Positions 25,220 to 33,320 of a DNA stretch of 64,000 nt are shown piece after piece. The notes under the pieces were generated by a model that made no database searches, had not been told where the DNA came from, and saw nothing but the letters and a program-made list of their open reading frames with translations. This DNA comes from Loigolactobacillus binensis. GTDB lineage: Bacteria; Bacillota; Bacilli; Lactobacillales; Lactobacillaceae. Made by a program: the position numbers and the translations under genes. The stretch spans positions 99,013-163,012 of the forward strand of contig NZ_BJDN01000003.1 in NCBI RefSeq assembly GCF_005405165.1. Reading direction: 5' to 3'. How positions within the stretch are numbered: position 1 is the first letter of the stretch; every line of letters starts with the position of its first letter.

Positions 25220-27328
25220 ATGCGTGAAAGATTAGTGGATCTTTTAAGTAAATTAATTAAAACTGATTCGGAATCAATTAACAACTTGTCCAGTGAATTA
25301 AATGTAACAACCAGAACAATTCGAAATGAGATACGAGAACTTAATGAGATGCTGGCCAGCAATCAATTATCGCAATTTTCGATTAGTAAGGGGATTGTCT
25401 ATAATAATTTAGAAAAAATACAACAAAAAACTTTGGTTAGAACCTTTGTTTTATCAGATATCGAACAAAGCTATCTCAGCCCACAACAGAGAATGCTGTA
25501 CTTATTGCTAGAATTCCTAACTGCTAAAACCCCGGTGTTTATCGTTGACATTCAAGCAAAGTTAGAAATTAGCAAAAGTACAATGGATGGTGATATGCGC
25601 GATTTTAGAGCGTTATTACAAGAATATAGTTTACGTTTGATTACTGATCCCAAGCTTGGGGCCCGTGTTGTTGGTAATGAACGTACGATCAGGATGATGT
25701 TTTGTGATCTGATCATTCAACAGGCAAATATGAATGAACTTATTACTGGCAGTTTCTTTACTGACAACATTCTAACCCAGAAGCTAAAGGCAATTTTTAA
25801 ACCTGATGATCTTAGCTTTATTGATGGATCAATCAGAACTATTTTTAAGAACAGCAATTTAGCTTCAAATGATAATTATCGGTATCAAGCAATTATGCTG
25901 ACGGTGATCTGGTTGGTACGTACACAAAACAATTATTACATCAGCGAAGATTCTGATACCGAAGATATTGATCTAAATGCTAAGCAGTCACAATTTATTA
26001 ATGCTTTAATCATTAAGTTTGATTTGGAGATCACCATCAATGCCGAAATAAAATATTTGGCCTTTATTATCGGGAGCTTTGATAAAAATGAAGAAGCAGC
26101 ACTTGATAATTGGGTGCAAGCACAAATGATCAGTGTTTCTCTGATTGAATGGATGGAAGGAAGTTTAGGTTTTCCATTTTCACAAAGCGAGAATCTATTT
26201 GAAGAAGTTTATTATCATGTTTCCAGCCTCTTAAGGCGGTCGGAGCAGCATATAAATGTATTTAATCCACTGAAAAATACGATCAAACAAGGTTATCCAG
26301 AAATATTTAATGCGGTTAGTGAATTCACCAATGTATTTAAGGATAAGTATCATTTGAATTTATCTGATGACGAAAAAGGTTATCTGTCTATGTATTTTTC
26401 GGCGGCTAAAGTTGAAATTCAGAAAAAGCAGGATTTCAAATATCGAATAGCCGTTGTTTGTAACTATGGCATGGCTACTGGTAAATTATTGGCCGCTAAA
26501 TTAGAGGAAAATTTTAACGTTGATGTTATCGCTGTTCTTAGTGTTGTTGAAATCGGAATATTAAAGAAACTACGGGTTGATTTAGTGTTTAAAACAATTG
26601 ATGTTGAAATTGAAGGTGTACCAAGCATTAAATTAAACCCAATTCCATCAAATACAGATCTAAAGTTTGTAAAACAGTTTTTGGCAGAGCATGCAGAATT
26701 GTCGCGATATGAAGGAAATTCATTTGAACCAACCCGATTATTTAATGGCATTTTAACGCTCCTTAAGAATAAGAAAATACCCGTAGGTAAAGATTTGGTA
26801 TTTGATTTACAACGTGTGTTTTATGCCAATCATCTAAATATTAACGAAAGGGAGGTTCAACCAATGTTAAAGGACCTTATCAATGATAATCAAATCCAAC
26901 TTAATCAGGCTGTAAAAGATTGGAAAGAGGCAATTAAACTTTCGGCCCAACCTTTATTAAAGCAAGGTTTTATCACTCAATCCTATATTGAAGCGATGAT
27001 CAATTCTGTAGAAGAATATGGTCCTTATATTGTCATCGGTCCCTCAATTGCATTAGCTCATGCTCGCCCCGAAGATGGTGCTAATAAATTAGGGGTATCA
27101 ATTACAACCTTGAGTAAACCAGTAAATTTTGGTAATCCCGAAAATGATCCAGTCCACATTGTTTTTTGTTTAGCCGCGATCGATAACTATTCACATTTAA
27201 ATGTGATGAAGGCAATCGTACAGCTGATCAATGATCCTAAGAAGATCGAGCAACTTAGTAAAGAAACTGATGTTAATGAATTTAAACGCGTTTTATTTAA
27301 CGAAGTCAATACAAAGGAGACGATTTAA
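25220..27328 (+). CDS. BglG-type PRD transcriptional activator with EIIB- and EIIA-like domains
   Basis: 702 residues. N-terminal helix-turn-helix segments (SSELNVTTRTIRNEI; KLEISKSTMDGDMRDF), two PRD domains (about residues 180-400), an EIIB-like region (IAVVCNYGMATGKLLAAK, near 413), and a C-terminal EIIA-like domain with the histidine motif GPSIALAHARPEDG (near 615). Such proteins are phosphorylated by the PTS and activate the adjacent operon. The fused EIIA may also be the EIIA of the ascorbate-type system, since no separate EIIA gene is present. SD GGGGTGAG. Confidence 0.88.
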   Translation: MRERLVDLLSKLIKTDSESINNLSSELNVTTRTIRNEIRELNEMLASNQLSQFSISKGIVYNNLEKIQQKTLVRTFVLSDIEQSYLSPQQRMLYLLLEFLTAKTPVFIVDIQAKLEISKSTMDGDMRDFRALLQEYSLRLITDPKLGARVVGNERTIRMMFCDLIIQQANMNELITGSFFTDNILTQKLKAIFKPDDLSFIDGSIRTIFKNSNLASNDNYRYQAIMLTVIWLVRTQNNYYISEDSDTEDIDLNAKQSQFINALIIKFDLEITINAEIKYLAFIIGSFDKNEEAALDNWVQAQMISVSLIEWMEGSLGFPFSQSENLFEEVYYHVSSLLRRSEQHINVFNPLKNTIKQGYPEIFNAVSEFTNVFKDKYHLNLSDDEKGYLSMYFSAAKVEIQKKQDFKYRIAVVCNYGMATGKLLAAKLEENFNVDVIAVLSVVEIGILKKLRVDLVFKTIDVEIEGVPSIKLNPIPSNTDLKFVKQFLAEHAELSRYEGNSFEPTRLFNGILTLLKNKKIPVGKDLVFDLQRVFYANHLNINEREVQPMLKDLINDNQIQLNQAVKDWKEAIKLSAQPLLKQGFITQSYIEAMINSVEEYGPYIVIGPSIALAHARPEDGANKLGVSITTLSKPVNFGNPENDPVHIVFCLAAIDNYSHLNVMKAIVQLINDPKKIEQLSKETDVNEFKRVLFNEVNTKETI

Positions 27329-27631
27329 ATGAGTAAAAAGTTAAAGATCTATTTCATCTGTGGTGCTGGCTTAGGCAGCTCACTAGCTAGCCAAATGGTG
27401 GCAGAAGATGTACTAAATAGTTTGAATCTGGACGAAAGTTTAGAACACGAAGCGATTTCGTCTGCACCAGGATTACGAACTGATATTATTGTTTCTGCTG
27501 AAAATTTTAAATCGCAATTTGAAAAGTATGAATTAGATCCAGCCATTAAATTTGTCTTTCTACACAATATTGTCGACCCAAAGGAAATTGAGGACAAGCT
27601 AGTTCCTGTTATTAACGCGCTTTCTAATTAG
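27329..27631 (+). CDS. PTS ascorbate-type EIIB component
   Basis: 100-residue EIIB (UlaB/SgaB type) with YFICGAGLGSSLASQM; cysteine about residue 10 is the phosphorylation site. It starts directly after the regulator stop, with SD AAAGGAG inside that gene's end. Confidence 0.87.
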   Translation: MSKKLKIYFICGAGLGSSLASQMVAEDVLNSLNLDESLEHEAISSAPGLRTDIIVSAENFKSQFEKYELDPAIKFVFLHNIVDPKEIEDKLVPVINALSN

Positions 27632-27669
27632 TTATTACAAGCTAAAGCAAGAATAGGAGGATAAGTGTC

Positions 27670-28953
27670 ATGGGTGTAATCGACTTTATCATTAATAATA
27701 TTTTAACTCAGGCAGCAATAACCATTGCATTGATTGCAATGTTAGGACTAGTTCTTCAACGTAAATCGGCCGGATCAGTTCTGACAGGGACATTTAAAAC
27801 TTTACTCGGTTTTCAGGTTTTATCTGCAGGTTCAGCCATTATTGTAAGTAGTTTAACTTATTTTGGTAAAATTTTTCAGCACGCCTTTCATTTAAATGGA
27901 GTGGTTCCAAGTATTGAGGCTATCAATGGTCAAGCGATGAACACTTTGGGATTAGGTAATGAAATTGCCTTTACATTCTTAGGTATTTTTATTGTTAATA
28001 TCTTAATTGCGCGTTTTTCGCCTTGGAAATATATCTTCTTAACTGGTCAAGCCTTACTATGGATGGCCACAATGACCGTTGTTGGTGGAAAATTAGCAGG
28101 ATTGAGTAGTTTTGTGACCGTCCTTTTAGGTAGTATCATTGGTGGTATTTTTGCGGTTGCCATGCCAGCTGTTGCACAGCCTTTTGTCCGTAAGATCACA
28201 GGTAATGATGCTATAGCCTTGGGCCATTTCTGTACGATCGGTTATATGGTTGAGGCGGGTGCAGCCTATGTTTTTGGTGAACATGGCGAAAATAAACATT
28301 CTGTTGAAGATATTAAGTTACCTAAATCAATGGAATTTTTACAAGATACGTATTTATCAGTTGCCGTAATTATGGTACCGCTTTATATGATCACAGCAGC
28401 ATTTGCTGGGCCTAAATGGGCGGGAACGGAAACGACCAATTATATTATGAATGCCTTTATGCAAGGTATTCAATTTGTAGTTGGTGTATATGTCCTATTA
28501 GCAGGGGTACGTTTGTTATTAGGCGAAATTGTTCCGGCCTTCCGGGGAATTGCAATGAAATTAGTTCCTAATGCTAAGCCTGCTTTGGATTGCCCAGTAC
28601 TTTTTCCCTACGCACCTAATTCAGTTATTCTTGGCTTTATCACAACAACGATTGGGACTGTTCTCGGTATGTTTTTAATGCCTGTGTTCGGTTTAGCAGT
28701 GATTTTACCAGGGATGTTAACTAATTTCTTCGCCGGCGGTACGGCTGGTATTTTCGGTAACGTTGTTGGCGGACGTCGTGGGGCGATTATTGGTGGTGTT
28801 ATCCATGGTTTATTCATTACACTTTTACCAGCGTTATTAGTTACCGCCTTAACTGGTCTTGGTTTTGTCAATGCTTCGGCAACTGATTCAGATACAATCG
28901 TCGCCGCTTTGATGTATGCCTGGATTTTGGCCCCAATTCTTAAAGCAGTTTAA
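27670..28953 (+). CDS. PTS ascorbate-type EIIC permease (UlaA/SgaT-like)
   Basis: 427-residue permease with about eleven membrane segments. KTLLGFQVLSAGSAIIVSSL and GGTAGIFGNVVGGRRGAIIGG are typical of the ascorbate family. The family is known for L-ascorbate, but downstream enzymes do not match the ula pathway (no UlaD/E/F/G), so the real substrate is probably another sugar or sugar acid. Confidence 0.87.
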   Translation: MGVIDFIINNILTQAAITIALIAMLGLVLQRKSAGSVLTGTFKTLLGFQVLSAGSAIIVSSLTYFGKIFQHAFHLNGVVPSIEAINGQAMNTLGLGNEIAFTFLGIFIVNILIARFSPWKYIFLTGQALLWMATMTVVGGKLAGLSSFVTVLLGSIIGGIFAVAMPAVAQPFVRKITGNDAIALGHFCTIGYMVEAGAAYVFGEHGENKHSVEDIKLPKSMEFLQDTYLSVAVIMVPLYMITAAFAGPKWAGTETTNYIMNAFMQGIQFVVGVYVLLAGVRLLLGEIVPAFRGIAMKLVPNAKPALDCPVLFPYAPNSVILGFITTTIGTVLGMFLMPVFGLAVILPGMLTNFFAGGTAGIFGNVVGGRRGAIIGGVIHGLFITLLPALLVTALTGLGFVNASATDSDTIVAALMYAWILAPILKAV

Positions 28954-28974
28954 TTCTTTAGAGGTGATTAAATA

Positions 28975-29364
28975 ATGTTTAAAAAATTCTTTAAAAATAA
29001 AGTAACCACTGAACCAGTGGAACAGAAACTGACTACTGAGGAACGGTTGGCCTTACAACAAGAAAATGAGCAGTTGAATCAGGATATTGAAGTCACTGAA
29101 GGAGATGGTTTAATTAAGAAATACGATCAGCTTGGTGAAAATTATACACAGTTAGGTGAAACAGATTCTGCGATCACTGCTTTCGAAGCAAGTTTGAAGG
29201 TTCAAGAACGTTTTGGTGCTGCCTATAATGGCCTGCTTAATTTATATGAAATTAAACGTAAAGAAGCTGCTGAACAGAAAAATAATGATGAAATTCAAAA
29301 ATGGGTCACCAAAACAGATGAATTATTGAATCTTTCAAAACGGGTTATGCGGTCAAACTTTTAA
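28975..29364 (+). CDS. Small TPR-like protein of the ascorbate-type PTS operon
   Basis: 129-residue soluble protein, no signal peptide. Residues 45-85 (KKYDQLGENYTQLGETDSAITAFEASL) form one to two tetratricopeptide-like helix pairs; the termini are charged. It sits between the permease and the aldolase with short spacing, so it is part of the operon. TPR folds mediate protein contact; no enzymatic role is visible, and its job is unknown. Confidence 0.65.
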   Translation: MFKKFFKNKVTTEPVEQKLTTEERLALQQENEQLNQDIEVTEGDGLIKKYDQLGENYTQLGETDSAITAFEASLKVQERFGAAYNGLLNLYEIKRKEAAEQKNNDEIQKWVTKTDELLNLSKRVMRSNF

Positions 29365-29386
29365 TTTAGAGAGGAAATTGATATTT

Positions 29387-30250
29387 ATGTATAAAAATCT
29401 TAAAACAGTTTTATCTGAAGCACAAAAATTGGATTACACGGTAGGGGCGTTTAATGCGCACAACTTAGAAATGGTTCCTGATATGATTCGTGCTGCTAAA
29501 GATGCCGGCTCGCCAATCATCATTCAAACTAGTGTTTCAACTGCTCAATATGTTGGCATGAAGAATTTTGTAACCGTTTGTAAAACAATGGCCGCTGATC
29601 TTTTAGTTGATGTTGTTTTACACCTTGATCATGCTAAATCATTCGATGACATTAAAGAAGCAATCGATGCTGGCTACTCATCGGTTATGTTTGATGGCTC
29701 GGCGTTACCACTCAAAGAAAATATTGAAAAATCATTACGCGTTATAGATTATGCTCATGAGCGGAATGTTTCTGTTGAATGTGAAATTGGGACAATTGGT
29801 GGTACAGAAGAAGGGGTTACTGTTGCGGAAGGAGTTTATACCGATCCTAAACAAGCGCTTGCCTTTCTAGAGGATGTTGATGTTGATGCTTTGGCAGTGG
29901 GCGTTGGAACACATCACGGTCAATTCCAATCGAAAACAAAACTAAACTTTCCGTTGATTGAAGAATTACATGCTCAAATTTCTAAACCTCTGGTCATTCA
30001 CGGCGGTACTGGTGTCAATGAAGAAGATTACACACGTTTAACTGAGAATGGTATTCGTAAATTCAATGTTGGTACGGAATTGTTAGTTGCTTGGACGCGG
30101 GCTGCTAAAGCACAATTTAATGAAACCGAACTTAACAATTCGTTACGGAATAATATTATTCCATGTAATCAAGCTGTTTATGATGTTGTCTATCATAAAA
30201 TTGGGCTTTTTTTAAACAAAAAGGGCACTGTTCCGGTTGGTGCTAAATAG
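29387..30250 (+). CDS. Class II fructose/tagatose-bisphosphate-type aldolase
   Basis: 287-residue zinc aldolase. GAFNAHNLEM, VVLHLDHAKS (zinc His), VECEIGTIGGTEEG, GVGTHHGQF and VIHGGTGVN are the family motifs. It cleaves a ketose (bis)phosphate into dihydroxyacetone phosphate and an aldehyde. ATG 29387 has SD GAGAGG; the TTG nine bases upstream has none. Related to KbaY/GatY/FbaA, so the substrate may be a 1,6-bisphosphate or a single phosphate such as in the adjacent DeoC/Rpe route. Confidence 0.87.
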   Translation: MYKNLKTVLSEAQKLDYTVGAFNAHNLEMVPDMIRAAKDAGSPIIIQTSVSTAQYVGMKNFVTVCKTMAADLLVDVVLHLDHAKSFDDIKEAIDAGYSSVMFDGSALPLKENIEKSLRVIDYAHERNVSVECEIGTIGGTEEGVTVAEGVYTDPKQALAFLEDVDVDALAVGVGTHHGQFQSKTKLNFPLIEELHAQISKPLVIHGGTGVNEEDYTRLTENGIRKFNVGTELLVAWTRAAKAQFNETELNNSLRNNIIPCNQAVYDVVYHKIGLFLNKKGTVPVGAK

Positions 30251-30269
30251 TAAAAACGTGGTGAAGAAG

Positions 30270-30899
30270 ATGCAAGCTCAAACGCATACAATGATTTTAT
30301 TAGCAGGTGCTCCTGGTACTGGTAAAACCTATACCGGTAATATTATAAAACAATCTTTTTCAGGGTTTGTAGAACTACCTTTGGATTTAATCAAGGAACA
30401 TATTTATGATGAGATTGGGTTTGATGATCCTACAGAAAAACGTGCCTTAGATGATGCTGCATATGAGCGCTTTTATCAAGCCGTTGCATTCTTGATGCGC
30501 CATGATAAACCGATCATGGCGGATTATCCATTTAGCTATCGCCAAAAAAATGCTTTAGAAAAGTTGGCCGCTAAATATCAATATCATGTGATCACGATCA
30601 GACTTGAGGCTGATCTAAAGGTACTTTATCAACGAGCAATCAAACGCGATATTGAAGAACCACGTCATCTTGGATTAATGATGAATCATTATCATAGAGG
30701 TGATTCATTACTAGACAAAAAGTCAGCCGATGGGTTACCTAGTTTTACAGTTTTTAAGAATAGAGCTGAGGAACGAGGATACCAAACTTTTGTAGTGGGT
30801 TCTCTAATTACATTAAATGTTAATGATTATGCTCAAGTTGATTATGTTCAGTTTATTGAAGAATTGCAATATAAAATGAATAGTAATTCGGCCTCTTAG
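30270..30899 (+). CDS. P-loop kinase-like protein
   Basis: 209 residues with Walker A GAPGTGKT (13-20) close to the N-terminus, in the manner of small-molecule kinases and zeta-toxin-like ATPases. LDLIKEHIYDE and MADYPFSYRQ may line the substrate site, and RAIKRD supplies a lid arginine. Being in a sugar operon after an aldolase, it could phosphorylate the sugar or aldolase product. The start is uncertain: GTG codons at 30258 and 30261 are also in frame; ATG 30270 follows GGTGAAGAAG. It is followed by a hairpin. Confidence 0.65.
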   Translation: MQAQTHTMILLAGAPGTGKTYTGNIIKQSFSGFVELPLDLIKEHIYDEIGFDDPTEKRALDDAAYERFYQAVAFLMRHDKPIMADYPFSYRQKNALEKLAAKYQYHVITIRLEADLKVLYQRAIKRDIEEPRHLGLMMNHYHRGDSLLDKKSADGLPSFTVFKNRAEERGYQTFVVGSLITLNVNDYAQVDYVQFIEELQYKMNSNSAS

Positions 30900-30905
30900 C
30901 TAATA

Positions 30906-30948
30906 AAAATAGCCACTAATACATGACACTGTGATTAGTGGTTATTTT
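30906..30948 (+). terminator. Hairpin between kinase-like gene and deoC
   Basis: 15-bp stem AAAATAGCCACTAAT / ATTAGTGGTTATTTT with one G-U pair. It may stop most transcripts or lower expression of deoC-rpe. Confidence 0.65.
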
Positions 30949-30989
30949 AAGTTAAGTGCAACTTGTTGAAAATAAGGGAGTTAAGTGAC

Positions 30990-31640
30990 ATGAAATTTGA
31001 AAAGTACATTGACCATACTTTGTTGAAACCTGATGCTACAGAATCTCAAATTGCGATTTTGATACAAGAAGCTCAGAACAACCATTTTGCAACGGTCATG
31101 GTCAATCCTTACTGGGTTGCTTATGCGCATAAGCAATTGCAGGGTAGTGATGTTAAGGTTGCAACCGTGATCGGTTTTCCCTTAGGCGCTAATACGACAG
31201 CAGTTAAAATAGCCGAAGCAAAACAAGCGATTAGTGACGATGCACAAGAAATTGATATGGTTCAAAATATTGGTGAATTAAAAGCAGGTCATTTAGATCG
31301 TGTGGCGGCTGATATTGCCGCAGTAGTAACTACAGCTCATGATCAAAATATATTAGTCAAAGTTATTATCGAAACTGCTTTATTAACGGAAGATGAAATT
31401 GTGAGTGCTAGTAAAATCGTTGCTAAAGTAGGTGCAGATTTTGTTAAAACATCAACGGGTTTTTCAACGCGTGGGGCTAGTGTCCGCGATATAGAATTGA
31501 TGTACGGTGCCGTTGGTGATCAGATTAAAGTAAAGGCTGCAGGTGGCATTCATACTGCTGCCGATGCCAAGGCGTTGATCAGTGCTGGTGCGTCTAGATT
31601 AGGTACAAGTTCAAGTATGCAAATTATTACTGTAAAATAA
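30990..31640 (+). CDS. deoC: Deoxyribose-phosphate aldolase
   Basis: 216-residue class I aldolase splitting deoxyribose 5-phosphate into glyceraldehyde 3-phosphate and acetaldehyde. IDHTLLKPDAT at the N-terminus, KVIIETALL and DFVKTSTGFS (Schiff-base lysine), and KAAGGI are diagnostic. ATG 30990 is chosen for its SD AAGGGAG. No other deo genes are nearby, so here it may act on an intermediate of the ascorbate-type PTS substrate. Confidence 0.93.
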   Translation: MKFEKYIDHTLLKPDATESQIAILIQEAQNNHFATVMVNPYWVAYAHKQLQGSDVKVATVIGFPLGANTTAVKIAEAKQAISDDAQEIDMVQNIGELKAGHLDRVAADIAAVVTTAHDQNILVKVIIETALLTEDEIVSASKIVAKVGADFVKTSTGFSTRGASVRDIELMYGAVGDQIKVKAAGGIHTAADAKALISAGASRLGTSSSMQIITVK

Positions 31641-31657
31641 TAACAAAGGAGAATGCT

Positions 31658-32302
31658 ATGATAATTGCGCCATCTATTTTGAGTGCTGATTTTGGTCATT
31701 TAGAGCGTGATATTAAATTAGTTGAAAACGAGGTCAAGTATCTACATGTTGACGTTATGGATGGACATTTTGTGCCTAATATTACCTTTGGACCGGATAT
31801 GGTCGCAGCCATTCATAAATTTACAAATTTGACGTTGGACTGTCATTTAATGATAGATAATCCGGCAGACTATGTTGAACAGTTTGCGGCTGCTGGTGGC
31901 GATATTTTGACCGTCCATATAGAAAGCACGGTGCACATTGATCGTGTTTTGCAACAGATCAAAAATAAAGGGGTTAAAGCAGGAATTGTGCTGAATCCAG
32001 GGACATCAGTTACTGCTCTGAGTGAAGTCTTACCAACAGTTGATCAAGTTTTAGTGATGACGGTCAATCCAGGGTTTGGTGGACAAACCTTCATTCCACG
32101 CACTTTGCAAAAAATTGCGGAATTAGCTAAACTTCGCGAAGCTAATGGCTATCATTATGATATTGAGGTTGACGGTGGTGTAAATGAAACGACGATCAAA
32201 CAATGTAGTGATGCCGGGGCAAACGTGTTTGTGGCAGGGTCATATATTTATGGTCATATTGATCCCATTGCGCAGATCAAAAAACTAGAAGCAGCTATAT
32301 AA
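31658..32302 (+). CDS. rpe: Ribulose-phosphate 3-epimerase
   Basis: 214-residue TIM-barrel epimerase interconverting ribulose 5-phosphate and xylulose 5-phosphate. IAPSILSADF, LHVDVMDGHFVPNITFGP, CHLMI and VMTVNPGFGGQ are the metal and active-site motifs. It is the last gene of the operon (17 bp after deoC). Its product xylulose 5-phosphate is the phosphoketolase substrate. Confidence 0.93.
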   Translation: MIIAPSILSADFGHLERDIKLVENEVKYLHVDVMDGHFVPNITFGPDMVAAIHKFTNLTLDCHLMIDNPADYVEQFAAAGGDILTVHIESTVHIDRVLQQIKNKGVKAGIVLNPGTSVTALSEVLPTVDQVLVMTVNPGFGGQTFIPRTLQKIAELAKLREANGYHYDIEVDGGVNETTIKQCSDAGANVFVAGSYIYGHIDPIAQIKKLEAAI

Positions 32303-32313
32303 TTTAATGATTC

Positions 32314-32347
32314 AAAAATAGTTTGGCTTAGGCCAAGCTATTTTTTT
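32314..32347 (+). terminator. Terminator after rpe
   Basis: Stem AAAAATAGTTTGGC / GCCAAGCTATTTTT with loop TTAG and seven T. Confidence 0.8.
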
Positions 32348-32440
32348 GTGCCTAATAGCAAATAAAATTTTGAACAGGCAGCATTAAACCTATTAGTACT
32401 ACGAATTACCACCGGCAGAGAAAATAACGATATTAATCTT

Positions 32441-32455
32441 AGCTAGCGCTTACAT
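32441..32455 (-). promoter_or_regulatory. cre site upstream of sorbitol operon
   Basis: Minus-strand ATGTAAGCGCTAGCT fits WTGNAANCGNWNNCW throughout. It lies about 47 bp before the first gene. Confidence 0.55.
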
Positions 32456-32501
32456 TATGCTGTAAATGTAATCAAATCAAACAGTTGAAGGGTGTAATGC
32501 A

Positions 32502-33308
32502 ATGATGACAAAAAGTTGGTTGGATTTAGAAGATAAAGTAATAATCGTAACGGGGGGATCATCTGGTATTGGTGCAGCGATCGTTAAAGAATTATTGAAC
32601 CAAGGCGCCTATGTTTATAACGCTGATTTAAAAGCAGGGATAGAACAAAGTGAAAAGTTAACGTTCATACCAACTGATGTTACTGCTGCAGATAAAGTGA
32701 ACGAATTAGTTCAGCAAGTAATTGCTAAGCACCACCGCATTGATGGTTTAGTTAATAACGCTGGGATTAATTTGCCAAGATTATTAGTTGATGCGAAAGA
32801 ACCTGAGAGCCAATATGAATTCTCTGAAAACGAATTTGATAAAATGTTTAGTGTCAATGTTAAGAGTGTTTTTCTGATGTCACAGGCGGTTGCGCGGGAA
32901 ATGGCTAAGCAAAAATATGGTGTGATCGTTAATATGTCATCTGAAGCTGGTTTAGAAGGTTCGCAGGGGCAAAGTATTTATTCGGCCACTAAAGGTGCCA
33001 TTAATGGCTTAACGCGTTCTTGGGCAAAAGAGTTAGGTGAATTTAACATTCGCGTTGTTGGGGTAGCTCCAGGCATTATGGAAGCAACTGGTTTACGAAC
33101 ACCAGCATATGAAGAAGCATTGGCGTATACACGGCATAAGACGGTGGCAGATATTCGGGCAGGTTATAAGAGTAAGAGTACAACGCCGCTAGGGCGAAGT
33201 GGTCATTTATCTGAAGTTGCCGATTTAGTTGCCTATTTCTTATCCCAACGTGCAGGCTATATTACTGGTGTCACAACGAATGTAGCTGGAGGAAAATCAC
33301 GCGGTTAA
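32502..33308 (+). CDS. Sorbitol-6-phosphate 2-dehydrogenase-like SDR
   Basis: 268-residue short-chain dehydrogenase. NAD site TGGSSGIG (about 17-24), NNAGI, catalytic Ser in NMSSEAG and YSATK (Tyr-x-x-x-Lys). The long C-terminal insert RHKTVADIRAGYKSKSTTPL is shared with the paralogue at 42984. With GutR, GutM and the glucitol PTS downstream it fits a sorbitol (glucitol) operon, converting sorbitol 6-phosphate to fructose 6-phosphate. Two ATGs (32502, 32505) are possible. Confidence 0.88.
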   Translation: MMTKSWLDLEDKVIIVTGGSSGIGAAIVKELLNQGAYVYNADLKAGIEQSEKLTFIPTDVTAADKVNELVQQVIAKHHRIDGLVNNAGINLPRLLVDAKEPESQYEFSENEFDKMFSVNVKSVFLMSQAVAREMAKQKYGVIVNMSSEAGLEGSQGQSIYSATKGAINGLTRSWAKELGEFNIRVVGVAPGIMEATGLRTPAYEEALAYTRHKTVADIRAGYKSKSTTPLGRSGHLSEVADLVAYFLSQRAGYITGVTTNVAGGKSRG

Positions 33309-33320
33309 GGGAATGATGGT

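Noticed and set aside
25220..32302. Canonical L-ascorbate (ula) operon
   Set aside because: Only the PTS components resemble ula; UlaD, UlaE, UlaF and UlaG counterparts are absent.
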